The notes beneath the pieces are model-generated. The model ran no database searches. It had not been told where the DNA came from and saw only the letters and a list, made by a program, of their open reading frames with translations. 6,102 nt of DNA from Bacteroidota bacterium (GTDB lineage: Bacteria; Bacteroidota; Bacteroidia; Chitinophagales; Chitinophagaceae): NCBI GenBank assembly GCA_023396345.1, contig JAEWWO010000046.1, positions 1-6,102 of the forward strand, given 5' to 3'. Made by a program: the position numbers and the translations under genes. This document shows positions 1-6,102 of this stretch, one piece after another; within the stretch, counting starts at the first letter, position 1; each line of letters opens with the position of its first letter.

Positions 1-603
1 CTTATACGGTTCGCTGTTTCTGTCGGCATTAAAATCTCCTGTAACTATTGCCGGACTGTTGCCCGCTATAGATTTTATTTTTTTTAAAATTAATTTAGAG
101 CTTTCTCTTCTGGCAATTTTTCCTTGATGATCGTAGTGTGTATTAAATACATAAAACTTTTTTCCTGATTTTTTGTCTTGCAAATACACCCATGAAGTTA
201 TTCTGTTGCAACAGGTAACATCCCATCCTTTACCGGGAACATCGGGCGTTTCAGAGAGCCAGAAGTCGCCAGAGTTGAGTAATTTAAATTTATCTTTTTT
301 GTAATAAACAGCACTATGCTCTCCCCCGCTTTTACCATCGTCTCTACCTTTGCCATACAAAGCATATTCAGGAAGTTGTGCAGATACATCGCTTAACTGA
401 TTGGCGAGGGCTTCTTGTACACCCACAATATCAAAATCGTGAAAGCGTATAAGATCGGCTACAGGCTGTACCCTATCTTTCCACAAATTGCCACTATCTC
501 TTTTATTATCGTAACGCAAATTAAAAGATGCTACATTAAAAGATTGCGCCTGAACAAATATTCCTAAAAATAAAAAACAAAATAAAACTAATAATCTTTG
601 CAT
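1..603 (-). CDS. Secreted endonuclease/exonuclease/phosphatase (EEP) family protein, C-terminus cut by window edge
   Basis: The first 201 codons are present and the frame is still open at base 1. The start at 603 gives a clean type I signal peptide (MQRLLVLFCFLFLGIFVQAQ, cleavage near residue 20), so the product is exported. EEP active-site landmarks appear in order: N28 in SFNLRYDN, the metal-ligand glutamate E64 in VQEA, H156 in NTHYDH, and D190/N192 in TGDFNA. The terminal SDH-type histidine motif would lie beyond the window. FWLSETPDVPGKGWD (residues 114-128) and GEHSAVYYKKDKF (94-106) resemble the uncharacterised bacterial EEP group often seen in Bacteroidota secretomes. The family uses a divalent metal to cleave phosphoester bonds in nucleic acids, inositol phosphates or phospholipids; which substrate applies here is unknown. 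The position 92 nt downstream of the SusD gene on the same strand suggests a role in processing the imported nutrient. A double cysteine (C131-C132) precedes N133-R134. The family call is firm; the substrate is not. Confidence 0.9.
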   Translation of the reverse strand, partial: MQRLLVLFCFLFLGIFVQAQSFNVASFNLRYDNKRDSGNLWKDRVQPVADLIRFHDFDIVGVQEALANQLSDVSAQLPEYALYGKGRDDGKSGGEHSAVYYKKDKFKLLNSGDFWLSETPDVPGKGWDVTCCNRITSWVYLQDKKSGKKFYVFNTHYDHQGKIARRESSKLILKKIKSIAGNSPAIVTGDFNADRNSEPYK

Positions 604-644
604 GATAATGTTCTGTTTAAAAAATGAGTTGGTTTCACCTTCAT

Positions 645-681
645 CTCACCTTGCCAAGGTTTGAAACCTTGATAAGGTGAG
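645..681. repeat. Nested palindrome between the SusD and EEP genes
   Basis: Two 18-nt arms (645-662 and 664-681) are inverted copies around G663 and match at 16 of 18 positions; the differences sit at 653-654 against 672-673. Each arm also contains its own smaller palindrome: ACCTTGCCAAGGT (648-660) and ACCTTGATAAGGT (666-678). The DNA or RNA could therefore form one long hairpin or two short adjacent ones. It begins 14 nt after the SusD stop codon. In the minus-strand transcript the nearest U-run (complement of 619-624) comes about 20 nt later, so it is not a textbook intrinsic terminator. It could protect the upstream susCD mRNA from 3' decay, attenuate read-through into the EEP gene, or be one copy of a dispersed REP-like element. 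The structure is directly visible; its role is inferred. Confidence 0.8.
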
Positions 682-695
682 GTAAAACGATTATT

Positions 696-2483
696 TTAAT
701 TTCCCCAACCGGGATTTTGACCTAATTTAGGATTAACTAAACGGTCACTTTCCGGAATGGGATAAAGGTAATTTTTTTGTTCGAAAGTACGTGGTATATT
801 ATCCAGCCATTTAATTTCACCATAAGTATTGTTGGATAATCTTTGCGGATTAGCTTGTCCACTAACTGTAGGCGCTACGTTTATATAATTTACTCCATTA
901 ACTTTTGTTGCAGGTTCTGTCTGATAAAAGGCGACATCCATTATTCCATCTTCATTCAAATCCATTGGAGTATTAAGTGCAGGCACATAAAACCCATTCC
1001 ATTGCATTTCTAAAAGATCACCTTTTTTCCATCTTACTAAATCTTCAAAGCGGAAACCTTCCATTGCTAATTCAATAGCTCTTTCTCTTCTTATTTCAAG
1101 CATTGCCGGATCTGAAATTTCAGGAAAATAGTTTTCTTTCAGATAAGTATCAACAGTTGCGGGCTTAGTAGCTGTATTAGCAGTAATGCCTGCTCTGCGT
1201 CTTAAAGCACCAATAGTAATATTCCAGTCAGCATCAGTAAGCGTACCCAACTCTGCTTTGGCTTCGGCATAGTTCAATAAAATTTCTGCATAACGCATAA
1301 TAGCTATAGGATTAATATTTCTTGTACCGCCATCATAATACATATCGTCTAAAGTATATTTTATGGGCTGATAACCTGTGTAGGTGTAAGAGAATATAGG
1401 AGGTGCAGGCTCTTGCTTGCCGGCATTTATTCTTTTATAATCGCCCATTCTGATAGTTTGCTGCAATCTTTTATCTCTGTTTTTCACTTCCTGCGGAAAG
1501 GTCATTGTTTTATAGGCAGGATTGTCAGTAAATCTTGTACCATCAATATTTAAATAAGTATTAATAAACGTTCTGATGAAACTTAAACGGGAACCGTAGG
1601 TAGCACTTGTTAATCTCCAGTTTGCATCGTGATAAACACCTAATGTGGCATCTACAACAGAAGACAACATAACCTCTTGCGTAATAACAGAAGTACTGCT
1701 GAACAATTGTCTGTAAGACTGATCTAAACCTCCACCATTGTATAAAGAATATGCCCCACTTTGTATCACTTTATTTGCAGCATCTGCAGCCTGCTGCAAT
1801 AAACCATTTGCAGAAGATTGCAGGTTGTATTCATCGTGATATTTTCTGAAAGTACCTTCAAACAAACAAACACGTGATTTAAAACCAAGCACAACTGTTT
1901 TAGTAATTAAGGTTCGTGTATTTTCAGTATTTGCAGTAATGTTTTCAGCAGCGAAATCAAGATCCGCAATGATAGAATCAACCACTAATGTTCTTGGGTC
2001 TCTCTCGTTCATTAAAGCCGGATCATCTAAAGGAATAGGCAAACTTATCCATGGCACATCTCCGAATCTTTTTAGTTTATCGAAATAAAACCATGCTCTG
2101 AAAAAACGAGCTAATCCTAAATAATTATTCTTGATAGATGCATCCAATCTGGAAACATTATGCAGGTTATCTATATAATAATTTATATTACGTAATTGCG
2201 ACCAGGACCAGCCGGAACTTTGTGTAGGTGTAAATGCATTGGCTCTGATAAAATCAGGAACTCCTGAACGTGCCATATAATCGGACATTGCATCACTCTG
2301 CGCAAAGTCAGATGCAAAAGGCAATATATCATAGAATGAATTTGCATATAATTCTAATCCGTTTTGGCTGTTAAATATAGTATTGGCAGTTGCCGAAGAC
2401 TTAGGTTCCTGATCAAGCTTTGCACAGCCGGAAACCAGCGCTAGCAAAACACTCAGGAATAATATTACTAATTTATTTTTCAT
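696..2483 (-). CDS. SusD/RagB family surface nutrient-binding lipoprotein
   Basis: The 595-residue product is the lid lipoprotein that sits on the extracellular face of its SusC transporter and binds the ligand. The start at 2483 was chosen because it puts a lipoprotein signal directly at the N-terminus: MKNKLVILFLSVLLALVSGC, lipobox LVSGC, lipidated Cys20. An in-frame ATG at 2534 would add 17 residues before this signal and overlap the SusC gene. Acidic D24 and E26 just after Cys20 fit surface export. The SusD-like N-terminal domain covers roughly residues 22-220, with the family motif LARFFRAWFYF...RFGDVPW (124-145). The C-terminal SusD/RagB domain covers about 270-595, with IMRYAEILLNYAEAKAELG (395-413), EIRRERAIELAMEGFRFEDL (463-482) and the closing PKLGQNPGWGN. 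An Asp-rich loop at residues 508-516 resembles a calcium-binding loop. Length is slightly above many SusD proteins, with no frameshift or gap. It follows the SusC gene by 28 nt. The ligand cannot be read from the sequence. Confidence 0.96.
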   Translation of the reverse strand: MKNKLVILFLSVLLALVSGCAKLDQEPKSSATANTIFNSQNGLELYANSFYDILPFASDFAQSDAMSDYMARSGVPDFIRANAFTPTQSSGWSWSQLRNINYYIDNLHNVSRLDASIKNNYLGLARFFRAWFYFDKLKRFGDVPWISLPIPLDDPALMNERDPRTLVVDSIIADLDFAAENITANTENTRTLITKTVVLGFKSRVCLFEGTFRKYHDEYNLQSSANGLLQQAADAANKVIQSGAYSLYNGGGLDQSYRQLFSSTSVITQEVMLSSVVDATLGVYHDANWRLTSATYGSRLSFIRTFINTYLNIDGTRFTDNPAYKTMTFPQEVKNRDKRLQQTIRMGDYKRINAGKQEPAPPIFSYTYTGYQPIKYTLDDMYYDGGTRNINPIAIMRYAEILLNYAEAKAELGTLTDADWNITIGALRRRAGITANTATKPATVDTYLKENYFPEISDPAMLEIRRERAIELAMEGFRFEDLVRWKKGDLLEMQWNGFYVPALNTPMDLNEDGIMDVAFYQTEPATKVNGVNYINVAPTVSGQANPQRLSNNTYGEIKWLDNIPRTFEQKNYLYPIPESDRLVNPKLGQNPGWGN

Positions 2484-2511
2484 CTTTATAATTTTAAATA
2501 GTAAGTAGTGA
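2484..2511 (-). promoter_or_regulatory. SusC-SusD intercistronic spacer and SusD translation start region
   Basis: This 28-nt gap separates the SusC stop (2514-2512) from the SusD ATG. In the minus-strand mRNA it ends in ATTATAAAG directly before the ATG, an A/T-rich leader of the kind Bacteroidota use in place of a strong Shine-Dalgarno. No promoter or terminator is visible, so the two genes are probably cotranscribed. Confidence 0.55.
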
Positions 2512-5500
2512 TTAAAAATTAAGTGACAAACCAAGTGTGAAAGACTTAAGCAACGGATAATTTAATCCATCTCCATTTCCACCTCCTGTAAGTACATTAT
2601 CAGATCCCTGAATAGCATTTTCTACATCAAGCATGCGGTTAGTGTTTTTGTACATAGGAGAATGACTCCATAAATTATCACCGGAGAAATATATTCTTCC
2701 TGATTTTAATTTTACTTTCTCCATCAGACTAACAGGGAAGTTGTATCCCAACTGAATATTTTTAAGTCTTATATAAGCAGCATTTTGCAGATATCTTGTT
2801 TGGGTTACATTCAGCTCTCTGCCACTCAATCCGGTATAACCTCTGTATCTTGGTAAATAAGCATCCGGATTATCCTCTGTCCAGATATTATTCATATGAA
2901 ATTCCGGAATTTTATTATACGGTCTGTTGTACTGACCCCAGAACCAGTTAGCTTCTGAACCGGGATACCAGTCCTGTTGTCCTATTCCCTGAATAAATAC
3001 AGAAGCGAAGAAATTATTCCAGTTACCATCTAACATTAATCCATAAAAGTATCTCGGACTTGAATTACCGATTATGCTTCTATCACCGGGATTCATTACT
3101 GTATTTTCTCCCGGACTAATTTCCTTATTGCCATCAATATCTCTGAACTTAATATCACCGGGCAGTATTTTACCGCTATTTGAAGAACGGATAAGGTTTT
3201 GAGAAGCATGCTTACTTATTTCATCTTCGGATGTAAAGAATCCATCTGTTGTATAACCCCAGATTTCTCCAACAGTCTGGCCGACATAATAATCAGTTAA
3301 GCGAAATTTTTCATTATTGAATTTATCAATGGTAGATTTAGAATCATTCATTGTAAATCTAACTCCATAACCAAAGGGTTTTGAAGCTAATTGAAACTGA
3401 TCTCTCCATTGCAAAACAAACTCCCATCCCTTAGTTGTAAGGTCAGCATAGTTTCCTCTTGGAACCGCTGCACCAAAAACAGCAGGCTGTTCCAATCCAA
3501 CGGTAAACATATCTTTTGTTTTTCTGATATAATAATCCCCGACAAAAGTCAATCTGTTGTTTAAGAATCCTAAATCAATACCAAAGTTGGTTGTTTGTGA
3601 TGTTTCCCAGGTTAAGCCGGCAGGAATAACACCCGGAATGCTTGTTTTTTGAGGTCTTACTCCTCCTAATATTCTACCGGACTGAGAAATACCTAATTGC
3701 TCCATAAAGGCATAAGAAGAAATATTTCCATTACCCAATTCACCGTAAGAAGCTCTCAACTTGAAATCATTAATTGTTGGGCTAACTGCATCCCAGAAAG
3801 ATTCCTGAGAAACTCTCCAGCCCGCAGAAACAGAAGGAAAAAATGCATAACGCTGATGCGAAGGAAACTTTGAAGATCCATCGTATCTGCCATTAACTTC
3901 TAAAAGATATTTATTTTGATAAGCATAGTTAATTCTTCCGAATCCTCCGAGATATACCCAGCGTTCCCAACCGCCGGTTGGCGTAATAGACTGACCTATT
4001 GCCAGATTTAAATCTTCTGCATCTTCAGATATCAATCCGTTTCTCAATACAGAAACTGATTTTCTTGTAGAGGTCTCATAGTTGTAACCCAGCAATACTT
4101 TCAGACTGTGATCGGTATTATTAAATACGGGTTCGTATTCGGCATAAGTATTCGTAGCTATGTAATTAATATTAGCATTATTCTCCTGAATATCATTTGT
4201 GTTGGTACCTACGTACTCAATCACACCCGGACGACGGCTGTATGGCACAGGCACTCTTTTTCTCTGGCTGCTGTTGTCCGTATTTTGCAGTGTATAATCC
4301 CCCTTAATTCTTAATGTATTATTAAAGAACTTACTGTTAAACCCAACCGTAGATCTTATGACTCTGTTATTAAAATCTATTCCGTTTTTGCCATAATAAT
4401 AATCACCCACACTATAGGCAGCAGAATACGTAAGTGTGCCGTCTGGGTTTAAAAGCGGAACATTGGTATGTCCTTCATCTGCAATATTTCGCCAGATTCC
4501 TCCACCCTCACCAACGTTCAAAGGGTTATGATACTTCATTTGCGACATATCTGTATTGGCATATACCTGTAACCAGTCAAACACATCAATTCCGCCTTTA
4601 GCTCTCACATTAAAAATGCTGTAATCATCAGAATTATATCTGAATAATCCTTTTTGATTAAAGAATCTTCCGGTAATCATATAATTGGTTTTTTCTTCGC
4701 TACCCGAAAATGTAAGGTTGTGTTCATCGGCAGAAGTATTGTCCTTATACAAAAGTTTATACCAGTCTGTATTGCCATAATATTCATATTCACCGTTTGC
4801 ATTTACCACAACGTCTTCAGTTTTTCCGGCAGCTACATGATCTCTGAATCTTTGAATATAATCCTGAGAAAAACGTACTGTTTTGTTGATATTTTGCGGA
4901 TACTGTGAATAATCATTCCAGGCATTAAAACCCTCGTTGAACATTTCAACAAAAGTTAATCCGTTGGTTACATACTTAGGAAGAACTGTCGGGGTTTTAA
5001 TAGAATGATTGAAAGTATAAGTAAGCCCTGTCTGACTTTGCTTTGGATTTTTGGTAGTAATTAATACAACTCCAAAAGCAGCTCTTGCTCCGTATATAGC
5101 AGCAGAAGCAGCATCTTTCAAAATAGATATGCTCGCAATATCATTGGGATTAATTCTGCTGGGGTCTCCTTCTACTCCGTCAATCAATACCAGTGCATTT
5201 CCTCCCTGACCTATTGAAGTAGTACCTCTGATATTATAAGCAGGTGAGTTAATTGGCTTACCATCTGCGGGTACAAGATTCAAGTTAGGCATTACACCCT
5301 GAAGACCCTGAGAAAGATTGGGCACAGGTCTGTTCTCTAAAACCTCTGATGTTATCTGGTCTACAGCGCCCGTTAAATTCACCTTTCTTTGTGTTCCATA
5401 TCCCACAACCACAACCTCATTTAAATCCTGCACTTTCTCATCAGTAAGTTCAATATCATTAGAAATTGCAGAAGGGCGTAAGTTATCAATAGTTCTGTTT

Positions 5501-5772
5501 TGGTAGCCTATTGTGATAACGGTTATTTTATAAACGTCATCGGCTAATCCGTTAAAAGAAAAACTTCCGTCTTCATTTGTCAGTTCTGAAGAAAGAATAT
5601 TAGCTGCGTTACTTCTGGAAAGCTGCACGGTAGCTCCGGCAATAGGCTGACCATTTCCTGAGATAGTGCCCCTAATAGAATTTTCTCCCGTTTGTGCTGA
5701 AAGTGAAAAACTGACAAAGCATGTAATCGCCATCAGTGCGACTCTTAATAGGTTTGATAAAATAGTACTCAT
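2512..5772 (-). CDS. SusC/RagA family TonB-dependent outer-membrane transporter
   Basis: The 1086-residue protein is a complete SusC-type beta-barrel that imports the ligand delivered by its SusD partner using TonB-ExbBD energy. The start at 5772 gives a signal peptide ending near LSAQ (residue 27). A carboxypeptidase-regulatory-like domain follows at about 32-112 (IRGTISGNGQPIAGATVQL, then FSFNGLADDVYKITVITIGY). The TonB-box region and SusC signature is LNEVVVVGYGTQRKVNLTGA (117-136). The plug domain spans about 137-245, with VLIDGVEGD (195-203) and ISILKDAASAAIYGARAAFG (215-234). The barrel carries family motifs including LLEVNGRYDGSSKFP (623-637), FKLRASYGELGNGN (670-683), AAYIRLKNIQLGYNFP (998-1013) and IYFSGDNLW (1027-1035), and ends in a final strand with a C-terminal Phe. 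No N-terminal secretin/STN signalling domain is present, so direct signalling to an anti-sigma factor is not expected. Length is normal, and no frameshift or internal stop is seen. Substrate unknown. Confidence 0.97.
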   Translation of the reverse strand: MSTILSNLLRVALMAITCFVSFSLSAQTGENSIRGTISGNGQPIAGATVQLSRSNAANILSSELTNEDGSFSFNGLADDVYKITVITIGYQNRTIDNLRPSAISNDIELTDEKVQDLNEVVVVGYGTQRKVNLTGAVDQITSEVLENRPVPNLSQGLQGVMPNLNLVPADGKPINSPAYNIRGTTSIGQGGNALVLIDGVEGDPSRINPNDIASISILKDAASAAIYGARAAFGVVLITTKNPKQSQTGLTYTFNHSIKTPTVLPKYVTNGLTFVEMFNEGFNAWNDYSQYPQNINKTVRFSQDYIQRFRDHVAAGKTEDVVVNANGEYEYYGNTDWYKLLYKDNTSADEHNLTFSGSEEKTNYMITGRFFNQKGLFRYNSDDYSIFNVRAKGGIDVFDWLQVYANTDMSQMKYHNPLNVGEGGGIWRNIADEGHTNVPLLNPDGTLTYSAAYSVGDYYYGKNGIDFNNRVIRSTVGFNSKFFNNTLRIKGDYTLQNTDNSSQRKRVPVPYSRRPGVIEYVGTNTNDIQENNANINYIATNTYAEYEPVFNNTDHSLKVLLGYNYETSTRKSVSVLRNGLISEDAEDLNLAIGQSITPTGGWERWVYLGGFGRINYAYQNKYLLEVNGRYDGSSKFPSHQRYAFFPSVSAGWRVSQESFWDAVSPTINDFKLRASYGELGNGNISSYAFMEQLGISQSGRILGGVRPQKTSIPGVIPAGLTWETSQTTNFGIDLGFLNNRLTFVGDYYIRKTKDMFTVGLEQPAVFGAAVPRGNYADLTTKGWEFVLQWRDQFQLASKPFGYGVRFTMNDSKSTIDKFNNEKFRLTDYYVGQTVGEIWGYTTDGFFTSEDEISKHASQNLIRSSNSGKILPGDIKFRDIDGNKEISPGENTVMNPGDRSIIGNSSPRYFYGLMLDGNWNNFFASVFIQGIGQQDWYPGSEANWFWGQYNRPYNKIPEFHMNNIWTEDNPDAYLPRYRGYTGLSGRELNVTQTRYLQNAAYIRLKNIQLGYNFPVSLMEKVKLKSGRIYFSGDNLWSHSPMYKNTNRMLDVENAIQGSDNVLTGGGNGDGLNYPLLKSFTLGLSLNF

Positions 5773-5784
5773 AATTTTGATTTA

Positions 5785-5800
5785 AAGAATAAAGATTCTT
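5785..5800 (-). promoter_or_regulatory. Small hairpin at the predicted 5' end of the SusC mRNA
   Basis: AAGAAT (5785-5790) and ATTCTT (5795-5800) form a 6-bp stem with a 4-nt loop. If transcription begins a few bases after the -7 box at 5809-5816, the hairpin falls at the extreme 5' end of the SusC leader, 12 nt before the ATG. It might stabilise the message. The stem is AT-rich and weak, so this may be chance. Confidence 0.3.
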
Positions 5801-5808
5801 ATTTGCTG

Positions 5809-5816
5809 CAAAAGTA
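5809..5816 (-). promoter_or_regulatory. Putative -7 promoter box for the SusC-SusD transcription unit
   Basis: On the minus strand the sequence reads TACTTTTG, an exact match to the Bacteroidota primary-sigma -7 consensus TAnnTTTG. It lies 36 nt upstream of the SusC ATG, predicting a start of transcription near 5802-5804 and a leader of about 30 nt. No TTTG -33 element is present at the normal distance, which suggests activator-dependent transcription. A near copy, TACTTTAG, lies 13 nt further upstream (5822-5829). Confidence 0.6.
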
Positions 5817-5851
5817 TCTGTCTAAAGTATCCTGATTGTTAGGGAATTATT

Positions 5852-5872
5852 ACCAAAATATTTCCTTTTGGT
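5852..5872. repeat. Inverted repeat ACCAAAA-N7-TTTTGGT, candidate operator
   Basis: Perfect 7-nt arms (5852-5858 and 5866-5872) are separated by TATTTCC. The centre is about 60 bp upstream of the predicted SusC transcription start, a usual place for an activator site. It could bind a dimeric regulator. The regulator is not encoded in the window, so the role is inferred from position and symmetry only. Confidence 0.4.
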
Positions 5873-5969
5873 TAAGCTAAAATGAACACTTCTTAAACCA
5901 CTGTCAATAGTTAGTATTTTTTCTTAGATGGCTTGTAGCGTTTTGAATAATTATTACGTATTACATGTT

Positions 5970-5992
5970 AGAAAGAAAAAAATAATCTTTCT
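5970..5992. repeat. Short inverted repeat AGAAAGA-N9-TCTTTCT
   Basis: Perfect 7-nt arms (5970-5976 and 5986-5992) flank an A-rich 9-nt spacer in the middle of the divergent region. It may be an operator or a hairpin in an upstream leader, but it is low-complexity purine/pyrimidine sequence and could arise by chance. Confidence 0.25.
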
Positions 5993-6015
5993 GATATTTT
6001 TAAATAACCGGTTTC

Positions 6016-6023
6016 TATCTTTC
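6016..6023 (+). promoter_or_regulatory. Weak -7-like box for the divergent plus-strand gene
   Basis: TATCTTTC matches 7 of 8 positions of TAnnTTTG (or 5 of 6 informative bases) and lies 34 nt before the ATG at 6058, mirroring the SusC promoter distance. It follows the palindrome AACCGGTT (6006-6013). No clear -33 TTTG element precedes it. This is the best candidate in the region but not a strong one. Confidence 0.25.
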
Positions 6024-6057
6024 AGCCAAAAGGAAAGAAACTATAAAAATTATAATT

Positions 6058-6102
6058 ATGAATATGAAAAAATCGATATACAGACCGTCGATGATTGCTT
6101 TG
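6058..6102 (+). CDS. N-terminal fragment of a divergent gene, function unknown
   Basis: Fifteen codons are visible (MNMKKSIYRPSMIAL) before the window ends. The frame is closed upstream by a TAA at 6001-6003 with no earlier ATG, so 6058 is the first possible ATG start; a second ATG at 6064 would give MKKSIYRPSMIAL. The basic start followed by the first hydrophobic residues would fit the beginning of a signal peptide, but too little is present to say so with confidence. An A/T-rich leader without a close Shine-Dalgarno resembles the other starts here. It is divergent from the SusC gene and may belong to the same locus. No family can be assigned. Confidence 0.55.
   Translation, partial: MNMKKSIYRPSMIAL

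Larger units (their letters stand above)
5861..6036. repeat. Widely spaced perfect 11-nt inverted repeat pair in the divergent region
   Basis: TTTCCTTTTGG at 5861-5871 is the exact reverse complement of CCAAAAGGAAA at 6026-6036, with 154 nt between them. One copy lies upstream of the SusC -7 box and overlaps the shorter inverted repeat at 5852-5872; the other lies 21 nt before the ATG of the divergent gene. The mirrored placement suggests one site used in each orientation by a shared regulator, or simply a repeat in AT-rich DNA. The span given covers both arms and the DNA between them. Confidence 0.45.
5773..6057. other. Divergent intergenic regulatory region
   Basis: These 285 nt separate the minus-strand SusC gene from a plus-strand gene starting at 6058. 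No coding sequence or RNA gene is recognisable. The region is very AT-rich and concentrates short inverted and direct repeats: 5785-5800, 5811-5831, 5852-5872, 5970-5992, an 8-bp palindrome AACCGGTT at 6006-6013, and a distant 11-nt pair at 5861-5871 and 6026-6036. The layout fits a two-way control region for both transcription units, though some AT-rich symmetry will be chance. Confidence 0.65.

Noticed and set aside
198..389. Minus-strand 63-codon open frame
   Set aside because: It lies within the EEP gene in another frame; the EEP frame carries the conserved motifs, while this one shows no recognisable domain.
619..681. Intrinsic terminator after SusD
   Set aside because: The hairpin is strong, but the U-run of the minus-strand transcript is about 20 nt beyond the stem, not directly after it. 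It was recorded as a palindrome of uncertain role.
2484..2534. Upstream ATG at 2534 extending SusD by 17 residues
   Set aside because: It would place MVCHLIFNHYLLFKIIK before a clear lipoprotein signal peptide and overlap the SusC coding end. The ATG at 2483 gives a canonical lipobox at Cys20.
4108..5506. Three plus-strand open frames (4108-4314, 4654-4908, 5318-5506)
   Set aside because: All are antisense to the SusC gene, which has a strong full-length family match. Their translations show no domain or credible start region.
5946..5955. AATAATTATT palindrome in the divergent region
   Set aside because: Low-complexity A/T symmetry with no related copy or promoter-relative position that supports a function.
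6048..6057. AATTATAATT palindrome just before the ATG at 6058
   Set aside because: It is pure A/T in an AT-rich leader and too easily produced by chance to call a site.

Overview
The window comes from an AT-rich member of the Bacteroidota. The evidence is a complete SusC/SusD outer-membrane uptake pair, a Bacteroidota-type -7 promoter box (TAnnTTTG) before the SusC gene, start codons preceded by A/T-rich sequence instead of a strong Shine-Dalgarno, and secreted proteins with typical Bacteroidota leaders. The protein style suggests the Sphingobacteriia/Chitinophagia side of the phylum, but genus and species cannot be read from this window.

Most of the window is one probable minus-strand transcription unit, read from right to left. 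It starts with a SusC-type TonB-dependent transporter (5772-2512). After 28 nt comes its SusD-type surface lipoprotein (2483-696). A 92-nt spacer holding a strong nested palindrome (645-681) follows, then a secreted endonuclease/exonuclease/phosphatase (EEP) family protein (603 to beyond base 1, C-terminus missing). The likely logic is a nutrient-acquisition locus: the EEP enzyme acts in the periplasm or outside the cell on a phosphoester or related substrate, SusD captures the ligand at the surface, and SusC imports it with TonB energy. The substrate cannot be determined here; no glycoside hydrolase, lyase or sulfatase is visible.

To the right is a 285-nt divergent intergenic region (5773-6057). 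It contains the likely SusC promoter with no recognisable -33 box, a tandem AAAGTATC motif, several inverted repeats including a widely spaced perfect 11-nt pair, and the upstream region of a plus-strand gene whose first 15 codons (6058-6102) close the window. The arrangement suggests activator-dependent, possibly shared, control of the two divergent units.

No tRNA, rRNA, CRISPR array, insertion sequence or transposase was seen. The gene content is largely ordinary for a Bacteroidota uptake locus. The points most worth a second look are the nested palindrome, the repeats in the divergent promoter region, and the pairing of an EEP enzyme with SusCD.
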